DNA of 64,000 nt. It comes from Dacryopinax spathularia. Its lineage: Eukaryota > Basidiomycota > Dacrymycetes > Dacrymycetales > Dacrymycetaceae. Under the pieces are notes generated by a model, which was not told where the DNA came from, searched no databases, and saw nothing but the letters and a program-made list of their open reading frames with translations. Location of the stretch: assembly GCA_037974965.1 (NCBI GenBank), contig JBBPFI010000015.1, positions 655,001 to 719,000 of the forward strand, given 5' to 3'. The position numbers and the translations under genes were made by a program. Positions 54,264 through 64,000 of this stretch are shown here, piece by piece (the stretch's first letter is position 1; every line of letters starts with the position of its first letter).

Positions 54264-55773
54264 ATGTCCAAATCAGCAATCGGATTCATAGGCCTCGGCG
54301 CCATGGGGTTCGGTATGGCCACCCACCTGCTCAAATCCGGCTACCCCGTAACAGGGTTCGATGTCTGGGCTCCAACACTAGAACGATTCAAAGCCGCAGG
54401 AGGGGAGACGGCCACGACACCTGGGCAAGCGGTGAAAGGGTGCAAGTTCTGTATTTGCATGGTCGCGAGTGCGCCGCAGGCTCAGAGCGCGTTGTTTGAT
54501 ACGGAGGATGCGGCTGTCAGAGGTCCGTTCGCGCTTTCCCTACAATACCGTACGCGAGGTTGATGATTGCTGTGGGTAGCTCTGCCAAAAGACGCGGTCC
54601 TTCTGCTGGCATCAACGGTGCCTTCAGCATACGCGACCTCTGTTGCAAGCCAGCTCGAAGCCCTCGGCCGCCAGGACGTTCTCTTCATCGACTGCCCCGT
54701 CTCGGGCGGCACGGCCCGGGCCGCCACAGGCGAACTGACGATCATGGCCGGCGGCTCACTCTCTGCCCTCCAAGCAGGGCACACACTCCTGCTCGACCTC
54801 ACCGCGCCCAACAAGTTGTTCATCGTCCAAGGCGGCATAGGCGCAGGAAGCAACATGAAGATGGTCCACCAAGTCCTCGCAGGGATCCACGTCACAGCGG
54901 CCAGCGAGGCCCTGGGGCTGGCAGCGAGGCTCGGGCTGGACCCGGGGAAGGTTTATCAGACGGTGGTTGGTGCGAGCGGAGGGAATGGGGATGGGGGGAG
55001 CGAGGCGTGGAGCTGGATGTTCGAGAACCGGATGCCGAGGGCGCTGAGGGAGGAGTATAAGCCTGCGGCTAGCGCGCTGACTATTATGCTTAAGGACCTC
55101 GTACGTCCCGTCCCCCTCTCCCGCAACACAGCCTCTCTCTTCCCATCATCAGACGGACGGCACTGATTGTTTGTAGGGAATCATAACGAGCACCGGAAGG
55201 ATCAGCAAGTTCCCGACCCCATTAGCGTCGATCGCAGAACAGCTCTTCCTCTCGGGCGTCGCACTCGGCTGGGCAGGGGACGACGACTCCTCCATGGTCC
55301 GTTTATACTTCCCCAAACCCCTCTCTTCCGTCCAGCCCTCTTCGACCAGCAAACTCTCCGAATCCGACCGGGAACAACTCGTCCTTGACCTGCTGTCAGC
55401 TGTGCACCTAGTGACTGCTGCGGAAGCCCTGGCGTTCACGCATCACCTGGGGCTGGACGTGAAACAGTACTACGACCTCTGCGCCGACGCAGCAGGGGCG
55501 AGCTACTCCTTCCGCACGCACGGGCCAGAGATCATGTCCCTTCTCACTGGCTCCTCCCTCCCAGCCTCCCAGGAAGGAACGGGAGCGAAGAAGTTGAGTT
55601 TGGAGGAGAGGATCGACAGGCTGGGGAAGGTGCTGGGGGAGGCGAAGGAGGTTGGGTGTCCGGTTTATTTGGGTGGGGAGGCGATGAGTGTTTTGACTTT
55701 GGCTAGGAGGAGGGTGGGGGGTGAGGTGAATGAAGTGAGAGGGGTGATCGAGGGGTTCTGGGCGGCCAAATAG
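54264..55773 (+). CDS. 3-hydroxyisobutyrate dehydrogenase-like (6PGDH-fold) protein with duplicated C-domain
   Basis: Beta-hydroxyacid dehydrogenase family; substrate could be 3-hydroxyisobutyrate, threonate or another short hydroxy acid. Exons 54264-54522, 54580-55100 and 55177-55773 give 458 residues. The NAD-binding start is IGFIGLGAMGFGMATHLLKSG; DVLFIDCPVSGGTARAATGELTIMAGG is the substrate-binding signature (here FIDCPVSGG), and GAGSNMKMVHQVLAGIHVTAASEAL carries the catalytic Lys. After about residue 300 a second helical 6PGDH C-domain follows (LVTAAEALAFTHHLGLD... YDLCADAAGASYSF). The double C-domain resembles the front part of long fungal fusion proteins that go on to a sugar-acid kinase and aldolase; here the protein ends after the second domain. 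Confidence 0.85.
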
Positions 55774-56079
55774 GAAGGTCGTTCTTTATGAAGATCGTTC
55801 TTTGTGAAGATATCGTAGGATGTGTAGCAATGTTGTTGAGCTATGTCAGGAAGGTGGGAGGATCGGGATTGGTGAATGCTAAGGTGAGTGTGAGGCGTCG
55901 GCGTTATGTCGTTGTAGGCTTCTTTTGAATGAATTGACAATCATCTCGGCCCGGCCGGAATGTAACAATGGATGACGTGCTTATCTAACCTCCGCAAAAG
56001 AAGCGTCTCTCGGCATGCCTATAAGAAAGCTCCAAAGCTCATTCATACCTGTACTTACAGCATTCAGGAGGCGCGCACC
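55774..56079. promoter_or_regulatory. Intergenic region, promoter of GST copy 3
   Basis: TATA-like CTATAAG at about 56,019-56,025, about 60 bases before the start codon. No gene. Confidence 0.45.
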
Positions 56080-56897
56080 ATGTCGCACGGCAAGCAATTC
56101 ACCCTCTTCACCCAAAACGCCAGCGCGAACGGCTGGAAATCCGCTTTCGTGCTGCACGAGCTCGACCTCTCCTACTCGCCCATCTACCTCGATCTCGCCA
56201 AGGACGTCAAGCAGCCCTGGTACACTCAGAAATACAACCCGAACGGCCGTACGCCATGCATAGTCGATCACTGGAACAACGACTTCATTCTGTGGGAATC
56301 GAACGCTATTTATTTGTATCTGGTGGAGAGGTACGATAAGGAGCATAAGATCTCCGCGGAGGGGGAAGAGGAGAGGTACTTGCAGTATCAGTGGCTGTTC
56401 TTTCAGGCTTCGGGACAGGGACCGTATTATGGCCAAGCGGTGTGGTTTACGATCTTTCATCATGAGGATGTGCCGAGCGCGAGGGAGCGGTACCGAAACG
56501 AGGTGCTTCGGGTGCTTGGCGTGCTCGAGAGCGTGCTGAGTACAAGAGAATGGTTTGCGCCTTGTTGCAAAGAATCCGTCGCCCAAGCTGATGTGACGGC
56601 TGGCCAGGCTGGTGGGTAATAAGTGCACCATCGCGGATATCTCCTTCGTGCCGTGGAACATCATCGCGACGACGGTGATCTTCCCGCCGAGCGAGTTCAG
56701 CTTGGAGGAGAGATTCCCGGCGGTTTATAGGTAAGCATCCCGCTGCCTCCTCACGATGTCGGCTGACCAATGTGACGCTTTGCAGGTGGCACACGGCGGT
56801 GATGGACCGACCTGCAATCAAGGAAGTAGCGAGGATCCAGACAGCGCTGAAAGAGAAGCAGGATGCAGAGAAGCAAGAGGCCGCGGGAAAGGTGTAG
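56080..56897 (+). CDS. Glutathione S-transferase, Ure2/GST-N type (copy 3)
   Basis: Paralog of the genes at 2, 45 and 58 kb; 235 residues. Exons 56080-56552 (473 nt, as in all copies), 56608-56730 and 56786-56897. It starts MSHGKQFTLFTQNASANGWK; the glutathione site has NPNGRTPCIVDHWNNDFILWES. The helical half has YQWLFFQASGQGPYYGQ. Exon 2 reads LVGNKCTIADISFVPWN and exon 3 WHTAVMDRPAIKEV with a Lys/Glu-rich tail. The first donor (GTTTGC) is non-standard but fixed by the split Trp codon. 1.4 kb upstream of copy 4 on the same strand, so a tandem pair. Confidence 0.93.
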
Positions 56898-58322
56898 CGA
56901 GCGCACAGGACCAAAGACTCTGAAATAGACTCTTGACACGGCTGGCAGATTATCGAACGCTATATCTGTCGAGCGTTAGAAGTCGGATTCTCGGAAGTGT
57001 CGACATCTTCTGTTCGCGATCAGAGCAACGTGACTGGGAGCGGTCCCCTGGACCACGAACAAAGCAACATCTCCTTTGTCCGAGATCAGTGCGGAGAACG
57101 TCACAAAACTTCTTCGGCAGTTGGCCTCTGATGTTGGTCGCCGATTTGCAAGCCGTTGTCTTGTAGGCCGGTGGTTCGTCCCAGAAGAGAAACCAGGATG
57201 GCGGCTGACACAGGTGAATGGTGTCATGCCACTGGCTTCACCTAAGCCAGATCCGAGATACTGGGTTGATTGCGCTTTGACCGGATGGTGGCAGCAGAAG
57301 TCAACATGGGACCGCCCATTACAGACACGTCGGACGATGCAAGGGTTTCCATGAAGGCAGGCATGGTACCAACATGTGGCGAAACCACGAGGCAACGATC
57401 CAGTTTGTCGATGTCCTCGGAAGGACTCAAGCCTGAATTGGCCATCCCGAACAAATCCGAGACGAACGTTGATTCCGGCGTTTTGAATGCAGCGATCATC
57501 AGGTAGACGATGAATGGCGGTGTCGGAAAATGTCGGCGTTGTTTTCGCGCCAGGCTCGCACGATTGGAAACATTGATCGAGTTGGGTCACGACCCATCCA
57601 TACGCGCATGTGCGATGCAGCAAACGATTAAGCCAGCAACTTCGAGTTACATGCCTGCAAAGGAGCGGAGTAAAGCAGTACCATTTGATCGTCGCGCATT
57701 GGGGGAGCGGAAGCTTTCGTCCGATAGTTACCGGAAATTTCCTTGGCCATCGGCGCTCGGTCTTAGCATTTCGTTTCAGACCTACAATCAACACCACTTT
57801 CTACTGCGTTAGTCAAGCTATCAAGCTGGTTTATAATACTTACTACGCAAATACTCTGATTATGGCCTGATTTGGATGCGAAGTCACGAGAAGAGCGTTG
57901 TTTCCTTGACAAGCGGATGTCTCTTCGCTCGTTGAACCGTTGCCAACATTTCGGCCGGAGGTTCAGCGGGCTGGCCGCAGCGCCGAAAGTTCCAGCACTT
58001 TCCTCTTGTTCTACGACTGTATTGACAAAGCAAGCAACACGGATGACAACTATGCGCTTACACCATCATCCTAAAGGTACCCCTCTGCGACTCCGGAAAT
58101 ACGATTCGCCGGTTGGTAATGAAGTAATGCCGCCTAGCTGGCTTGCACCCCAATCCCTCGTGGGCTGAACCACGATTCCATCCCGGGAAACACGCGATGG
58201 AACGACGTGGCTACTTTCCAGCGTATATAAGGAGGGCGTGAAACCTTTCTTGTCGGGCCAGCAGCTCAAGTTCAGAATAAGCAGCTTCATACCCCCTTCC
58301 TCTGCGCGCTCAGCTCTCGACC
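56898..58322. other. Intergenic region between GST copies 3 and 4
   Basis: 1.4 kb. A 273-codon minus-strand frame (56,976-57,797) is Cys/His/Arg-rich with no domain; a second minus frame (57,242-57,499, MIAAFKTPESTF...) looks a little more protein-like, but I could not find flanking exons. A TATA box (TATATAAG, 58,224-58,231) lies about 95 bases before GST copy 4. Confidence 0.45.
58224..58231 (+). promoter_or_regulatory. TATA box of GST copy 4
   Basis: TATATAAG about 95 bases before the start codon. All four GST copies have a TATA-type element 55-105 bases upstream, whereas most housekeeping genes in the window have none that I can see. Confidence 0.65.
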
Positions 58323-59104
58323 ATGTCCCACGGCAAGCAATTCACGCTCTATACCCACAAGGGCGGTCCCAACGGTTGGAAGGTCGCCTTCCTCCTGCGC
58401 GAGCTCGGGCTCACATACGAGTCGATCTACCTGGACTTCGGCAAGCAGGAGCAGAAGTCGCCCGAGTTCCTGAAGCTTAACCCGAACGGCCGGATCCCGG
58501 CGATCATCGACCACGGGAACAACGACTTCGTGCTCTGGGAGTCGAACGCCATCCTGCTCTACCTCGTTGAGCGGTACGACAAGGAGCACAAGTTCTCCGC
58601 TGTCACCGACGCCGACAAGGCGCTCCAGAACCAATGGCTCTTCTTCCAGGCCTCTGGCCAGGGCCCGTACTTCGGCCAGTGGTTCTGGTTCCAGTACTAC
58701 CACGCGGAGAAGGTGCCTTCCGCGCTCGAGCGGTACAAGAAGGAGACGGAGAGGGTGCTCAGTGTGCTCGAGGACGTCCTGAGCAAACGGGAATGGTAAG
58801 TAACTTGCGCTGCGACCAGGTCTCGAGCAAGATACTAACGCTTGACTTTCAGGCTTGTGGGTGACAAGATGACAATTGCCGATCTCTCCTTCATCCCGTG
58901 GAACAACGCTGCATTCGCGGGCATCCTCGGGCCTGACTACAACGTTGCTGAGAAGTTCCCGCATGTACACAAGTAAGTAACTTGCGCGGCGTTTTGGTGA
59001 TTTGAGCGCGATGCTGACTCTTGCTCCTTAGGTGGCACACTGCGATGACCTCTCGGCCTGCGATCAAGGCGGTGATTGAGGAGAAGGCGGCTGTTTCGAA
59101 ATGA
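58323..59104 (+). CDS. Glutathione S-transferase, Ure2/GST-N type (copy 4)
   Basis: Paralog of the genes at 2, 45 and 56 kb; 221 residues. Exons 58323-58795 (473 nt), 58853-58972 and 59032-59104. It begins MSHGKQFTLYTHKGGPNGWK; the glutathione site reads NPNGRIPAIIDHGNNDFVLWES and the helical half NQWLFFQASGQGPYFGQW. Exon 2 is LVGDKMTIADLSFIPWN, exon 3 WHTAMTSRPAIKAV. Both donors are canonical GTAAGTAA, the only exact GTAAGT donors I found in the window, and codons are strongly C/G-ended. Together with the TATA box this suggests high expression (inference). It shares long identical DNA blocks with copy 1, 56 kb away. Confidence 0.95.
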
Positions 59105-59991
59105 AGGGTTAATCATGTTGGACAACCTGATGTAGCAATAGATGGGCGAACTGGAATGTAATAAAGGACAGTTCAGCAAAAACGTCCGTTTGATGCGTGA
59201 GCACGGCACCAGCGAGGTCGAGGCTATCACCTCGGCGCGGCGCCCGTGATGATACTTGCTTCTCGGAAAGCGGGTTTGGATGATCCACTTTGACTTGCTC
59301 CAGCTGTGTTTCCTTAGTGGGAAAGCACTGGGATATGCTCCGCCACGTGACACTGCAACTCTACATCGAGTTGTCCGTATTTAGACTGTGCGTTGATCCG
59401 GGATGACGGACGACAGCTGGTCTGGACGATATAATCTCTGATCTCATCGGCATTACCCACGCTCATGTGATCATACTGGCAATAACAATTTGTTATGATC
59501 TTGCTCAACAACGCCAAGATGCGTGTGCATCCAGATCGATAGGGGGTGACCATCGAGCGGACGAGGCGGCGTTCTAACCAGGAATGATTCCCGTATGGCC
59601 GTGTCAGAGCTAGTCTCTGATGAATGGAAAATGAAGATAACTTACACGTTATTTCTCTTCTACTTCTCCTCCGCCCCGCCCCACAGCATGTAGAATGGAA
59701 ACTATACCGTTGATAGACATCCGATACTCAACGGACGTCGTCAAGAAGGAAGAGTGCTGACCATCGAAGGACACGAACCCTGAGCGGAAACACTGCCCAA
59801 CGCGGTCGTTCCGCTGCTCCTCGCTGTCCCTTTCATCGTCGTCAACACCTACTCAGACAGCGTTCAGCAACTATCTTCGACGAAGGGCGTCGTTTGTTCA
59901 CCGGTCTCTATCTTGTCAACGGCGACTTGACGCCCCGCCTCATCGTCAGCCGGCTCCCAACACTTAGCAGGAGCTCGGGTAGGGGCAAAGG
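59105..59991. other. Intergenic region before COX15
   Basis: About 890 bases. No gene supported; the two short minus-strand frames have no features. Confidence 0.45.
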
Positions 59992-61707
59992 ATGTCGTCT
60001 CTCCTCCTTCCTCGCAGCCTCTGCTGTAGGACCCTCCAACGTCTACCTTCACTAGCGAGCAGAGGCACCAGCTTGTCTACTCGATATCTCTCCGATGTCG
60101 CGCCTCCTCTCGTAACTGGATCCCCGCCAACGAGTCGTGCCGCCTTCCGGGTACCGCAAACCCAGGCGACATCGAAGATCCTGCACATGTTCTCTGCGCG
60201 CTCTCATCCTGCAAAGCCCAAGCCGAGATTCTTCGCCACCTCGTTTCCTCTAAGTGTCCGCCCACTCGAAACGACCTTCTTCACCCACCGATCCCTCTCA
60301 ACAGCATCGGTAGCCTCCACAGCAGACTTCGCCAGCGTCGCCGCATCCGAAGGGCCCATTCCAACGGCGTCCGCGACCGAGCCTCTCCCACCGCTCTCAC
60401 CACCATCAGTCGGGTTCTGGCTGCTCGCACTTGCCGGTCTGTCATTCGCGATCGTCTCTGTTGGAGGTGTTACGCGCCTGACCGAGTCTGGATTGTCGAT
60501 CACCGAATGGCGACCTGTAACAGGGACGCTTCCGCCGCTGAGCGACGCAGAGTGGGAAGTCGAGTTTGCGAAATATAGGGAAACGCCAGAGTTCAAGATG
60601 TACGTCCCTCTCCCCATCTTCTTCCACTAGTACTACCGCTGACCGACCCGGCGCAGGCTGAACGCCAACATAACGCTCGACGCCTTCAAGCGGATCTACT
60701 ACATGGAATACTCGCACCGGCTCCTAGGCCGTATAATCGGACTCGCGCTCATCCTCCCCTTCGGATACTTCTACCTCCGACGTCGGCTCACCCCCGGTCT
60801 GCCGGCCAAGCTAACGGGCCTGACGGTCTTGCTCGGTGCCCAGGGCGCGCTGGGGTGGTATATGGTCGCTTCGGGGTTGGAGGACGAGATCCTCACTACT
60901 CCCGGAGCAGTCCCACGCGTCAGCCAGTACAGGCTCGCAGCGCACTTGGGCGCAGCACTGGTCTTTTACTCCGGCCTGGTCCTGACTGGGCTCGCGGTGC
61001 TACGTGACGCAGCCTACGTCCGCGGCCGGGGCTGGAGAGCCGACGGAGGGTGGGAAAGAGCCTGGGCCGCCGGTCCGCGTCAAATGCGCGCTTTCCGGCT
61101 CGCGACGTACGCCGTGGGAGCGCTGGTATTCGTCACTGCTCTCAGTGGTGCCTTTGTGGCGGGGCTGGACGCGGGGCTGATATACAACGAGTTCCCGCTC
61201 ATGGGTGGCCGCTTGATCCCGCCTGGTGAGGAGCTCGTCAGGCCTGAGTTCAGCCATGTGAGGATCAAGCATACCCGCTCTCTTCCCTCCCCCACCGGAG
61301 CGACAGGGGAGAAAGAGCAGGTGGTGGAGGTAGAGGAGAAGAACCAGCCATGGAGGAACATCTTCGAGAACCCCACGACGGTGCAGTTCGACCATAGGGC
61401 GCTGGCTATGACGACTTACGCTGCTGTTGGGGCGCTGTGGTTGCTCTCGAGAAGGGTTAGGCCGGCTCTGCCGAGGCCGGCCAGGAGCTTGGCCGGGTGG
61501 GCATTCGCTTTCGCTAATGTCCAGGTGGCGTTGGGGATTAGCACGCTGCTGTATCTTGTGCCGGTGCCGTTGGCGGCGGCGCATCAGGCGGGGAGTGTGT
61601 GTCTGTTGACGTGCATGCTGGCGCTTGCGGCGGTCATGAGGAGGCCGGGCAAGTGGGCGAGGGTATGGAGAGAAGCGGTGAAGAAGGGTCAAGCGAAGGT
61701 GCAATAA
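59992..61707 (+). CDS. COX15: Heme A synthase
   Basis: Mitochondrial inner-membrane enzyme that oxidises heme O to heme A for cytochrome oxidase. Exons 59992-60599 and 60657-61707 give 552 residues. About 130 residues of Ser/Thr/Arg-rich N-terminus act as presequence and linker. The first membrane segment follows ([39 protein letters not shown] is the family hallmark), then [82 protein letters not shown] and [12 protein letters not shown]. The His residues in [20 protein letters not shown] and AAHQAG are the expected heme ligands. Slightly longer than yeast Cox15 (486) because of the N-terminus and a matrix or intermembrane loop near residue 400. Confidence 0.95.
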
Positions 61708-61913
61708 CCCATTGCGGGGGAAAACAAAACGAGATGCAAGGGGGAAGCTTGCACGAGATTCTGAAAATGGACTGCGACCACTCATTGTACTTTACGCAAC
61801 ATGCATCGGCGCTGGTAATATGATACTGTTCTTGCGCGCTCATTTGCAGCTTGCCCACCGAGCGGGCAGGAATCAAGAGATGCAGAAAATTATGATATTC
61901 GAACACGCTCAGC

Positions 61914-63026
61914 TCAATCCATGTTGATATCCTCCTCTCCAGCCAGCGAGCCCGGCATCTCCCCTGGCTGGGGCTGAGCCTCCTGCGTCGCCTCACCTGC
62001 ACTCTCGCCCCCAGCCGGACCAGTAGCAGCCGCGCTCGCCGCTGGGTGAACCGGGGCGGGCACTTCCTTGGGCAGCATACTGTCCAGGTATGGCTGGATT
62101 ACCTCCCCCTCCAGGATCCGGAAGACGCCCTCTTTCCCTAGTGAGGCTACTTTTGCTTGCTCGTGCACGCCTGCGGGGCCGAGGATGCCAATGGAAGTGT
62201 TGTGGATCGTCAACTCCTTGTCCTGCTGCAGCGTCTCGCGCAGTGCGTGCAGTCCATGTCGGATCAGATCCTCCAGGGAGCCTACACCACGCTCAGTTCT
62301 AGTATCTGGGCGACTGGGGAAGAAGACGCACAGTTTTTAAACTCCTCAAAGTGTTTCTCCAAATACGTCTTCGCGCTCTGGCTCCTCGCCCCGATACTCA
62401 TCGCAAAGTACTCATAGCTGTTCCCAGCAGGCGAGAACTCGTACAGATGCGGCCCGCTCTGATCCTGTCCGATCACGAGCAGGCCCACACCGTATGGCCG
62501 CCTGCCGTATTCTTGCGTGTTTACTTGCGCGCGGTCGGCGATGGCGGAGACGAGGCGGTTGACGGGGACGGGGCGGTTGAATGTCATGCGGGAGGCCATG
62601 GCTTGTTGGCGCATGAAGTTGCTGCATACCATTTCAGGAACAACGAGCAGTCGCAACGAGATGTATGCGCACCTTAGAACACGTGCATCGGATGTTAGAC
62701 CAGCAATAGCGATCCCGACATGGTCGTCTATCCTGAACATCTTCTGCTGATACGAAGCGAGCTCTCCCGATGACCTCTGCGAGCACAGTTAGCATCACTG
62801 ACAGCACTCAGACCGTGCGGCGCACCTTCAGTGCCAACAGAATCGCATGCGTCTTCGAGCGCATCCCAACCGCCGCACTTCCTTGCTTAACAGCCTCGAG
62901 CGCATACTCGACCTGATGAAGCCTTCCCTGTGGGGAGAAAACAGTATTGTCCGAATCATAAGTGTTCCTGAACTACTCTCTCTCATCAGCCTCATATTTT
63001 CCGGATATATGCGCCATGCTCACCAT
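61914..63026 (-). CDS. PRE5: 20S proteasome subunit alpha-6 (alpha type-1)
   Basis: Alpha-ring subunit of the proteasome, 303 residues. Exons 63026-63024 (the ATG alone), 62972-62826, 62776-62673, 62621-62332 and 62281-61914. The N-terminus reads [37 protein letters not shown], the alpha-type signature with the gate YD and the HQVEYA motif. Then [69 protein letters not shown] and [18 protein letters not shown], which fit alpha type-1/Pre5. The C-terminus is extended by about 60 residues rich in Ala, Pro and Glu. The ATG-only exon is followed by a 51-nt intron (GTGAGC...GTAG); no other in-frame ATG fits the conserved start. Confidence 0.93.
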
Positions 63027-63280
63027 TTTGAAGCAAAGGAGAGGGAGTGCGGAGAAGGTGACGACTACTGGACGGTACGAGGATGCCTGGAATGGCCCTG
63101 CGAACCAGGTTACGCGTCGTCGTCCCAGGGCGCGAGATTTTGGTTCCGTAGGGGAAAGGTGCTGACGCGTTCTTGCTGACTAGTCAACTTTGACCAGTAA
63201 AGAGCGCCCGATGACGCTGGGCGAATGCATTCTTAGGTCTAGGACTGCTCGTTAGTGTTCGAGTACCGAAGTACTCCAGA
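63027..63280. promoter_or_regulatory. Divergent promoter between PRE5 and BolA-like gene
   Basis: A 254-base region between opposite start codons; no clear TATA box. I did not find a PACE-type proteasome element by eye. Confidence 0.4.
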
Positions 63281-63764
63281 ATGTCGTTATTTGCAAGGTC
63301 AATAGCACGCCCCTTGCGGACAGTGCCCACCCGCTCGTTCGCACGGACATTCGCGACCACCCCTCGCGCCTGGAATGCCGCCCCGACACCAGCACCAGCA
63401 GAAGGCCGCCAACTGCTAGAAGGCGAGAACGCAATAGCAGCCAAGCTGATCGAGAAATTCAAGCCGAGCAAGATAGAGGTCGAAGACGTTTCCGGTCTGT
63501 CCCCGTCTCCTTTTCCTACTCCTGAAGAATCATGCTGAGGCGATGATACGAAGGCGGGTGCGGGACGTTCTATGCTATCACGATCCAGAGCAGCGCTTTT
63601 ACTGGCATGCCGTTGGTGCAGCAGCATAGACTTGTGACGAAGGCTATTAAGGAGGATATTGAGGGGATACACGGGCTTCAGGTAAGCCTGACTTTATGCG
63701 CTTCGGATTCTCTATGAGTGCCTGACCTCCTTGCCAGCTAAAGACAATACCGGAGACACCATGA
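63281..63764 (+). CDS. BolA-like protein, mitochondrial BOLA3/Bol3 type
   Basis: Small protein (122 residues) of the BolA family, which works with glutaredoxins in iron-sulfur cluster transfer. Exons 63281-63494, 63554-63681 and 63738-63764. The first 40 residues (MSLFARSIARPLRTVPTRSF...) are Arg-rich with no acids, a strong mitochondrial presequence. The BolA domain follows: EKFKPSKIEVEDVSGGCGTFYAITI, with the Cys of GGCG typical of BOLA3/Bol3, then MPLVQQHRLVTKAIKEDIEGIHGLQLKT, with the conserved His near the end of the cluster site. The GGCG motif is completed across the first intron. The last exon is only 27 nt. Confidence 0.9.
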
Positions 63765-64000
63765 GGCCGTCACTACGATGATTGAGGAGCTCCGCCTGCA
63801 TCACGTACGGTATACCCACTAGGGGTTTACATCGTGGCCAGGAGACACACTAAGTGGTATAGTGGCCAGATGTCGGTCGTGGACGGGCGTTCTTCCCGAC
63901 TGGCCCCGCAAACATTTGTAATACTTTCATCCTGACTATTCGAAAACCAACGCGCAATATCTGTATTACGTATGTCTGCTAAGTAATGAGATATATTCCA
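63765..64000. other. Right end of window, nothing recognised
   Basis: 3' flank of the BolA-like gene; no gene, RNA or repeat seen. Confidence 0.45.

Noticed and set aside
56976-57797. 273-codon minus-strand open frame between GST copies 3 and 4
   Set aside because: Very rich in Cys, His and Arg, no domain or splice context, and overlapped by another open frame on the same strand; a chance frame is likely.

Overview
This window is nuclear DNA of a basidiomycete fungus, probably a yeast-like one. It is GC-rich, and almost every conserved gene is split by short introns (mostly 50-60 nt) with pyrimidine-rich interiors. The only telomere-type repeat is TTAGGG-like, and every recognisable protein looks fungal. 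I worked out exon structures by hand, from splice signals plus reading-frame continuity and family motifs. Every multi-exon model given below closes in frame.

Layout. 1-8.4 kb: a SET/MYND-type methyltransferase (partial), a glutathione transferase (GST copy 1) and a large hybrid histidine kinase. 8.4-16.4 kb: a gene-poor stretch holding an AT-rich island with telomere-like repeats and strong hairpins, one small orphan ORF, and a 4'-phosphopantetheinyl transferase split into four exons. 16.4-31 kb: a dense housekeeping block with a secreted orphan, SmF, NC2-beta, a MAK32-like PfkB protein, a Cdt2-like WD40 protein, a low-complexity orphan, the first member (A) of an unrecognised C2HC family, homoisocitrate dehydrogenase and Arl1. 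31-39 kb: gene-poor, with a decayed duplication and family members B and C. 39-46 kb: phospholipase D, acetylornithine aminotransferase and GST copy 2. 46-49 kb: an orphan and family member D. 49-56 kb: an LLPH-like nucleolar protein, riboflavin kinase, mitochondrial rhomboid and a 3-hydroxyisobutyrate-dehydrogenase-like protein. 56-59 kb: GST copies 3 and 4. 60-64 kb: COX15, proteasome alpha-6 and a BolA-like protein.

How the genes relate. There is no operon or obvious secondary-metabolite cluster. Two genes serve lysine biosynthesis by the aminoadipate route (homoisocitrate dehydrogenase and, if it is the Lys5-type enzyme, the phosphopantetheinyl transferase). One serves arginine biosynthesis. 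COX15, the rhomboid, the BolA-like protein and probably ARG8 act in mitochondria. SmF, NC2-beta, the Cdt2-like protein, the LLPH-like protein and the proteasome subunit are general housekeeping.

The most notable find is a family of four small proteins, at about 27.0-27.7, 35.8-36.4, 38.0-38.7 and 48.3-49.2 kb. Each has a C-x2-C-x(11-14)-H-x-C motif and a C-terminal exon with a common core, and each is interrupted by one phase-0 intron at the same place. I do not recognise the family. Other points of interest are four glutathione transferase paralogs with one gene structure, a start codon alone on its own exon in the proteasome gene, several microexons, and a dominant GTRCG splice donor (about 47 of 84 introns resolved).
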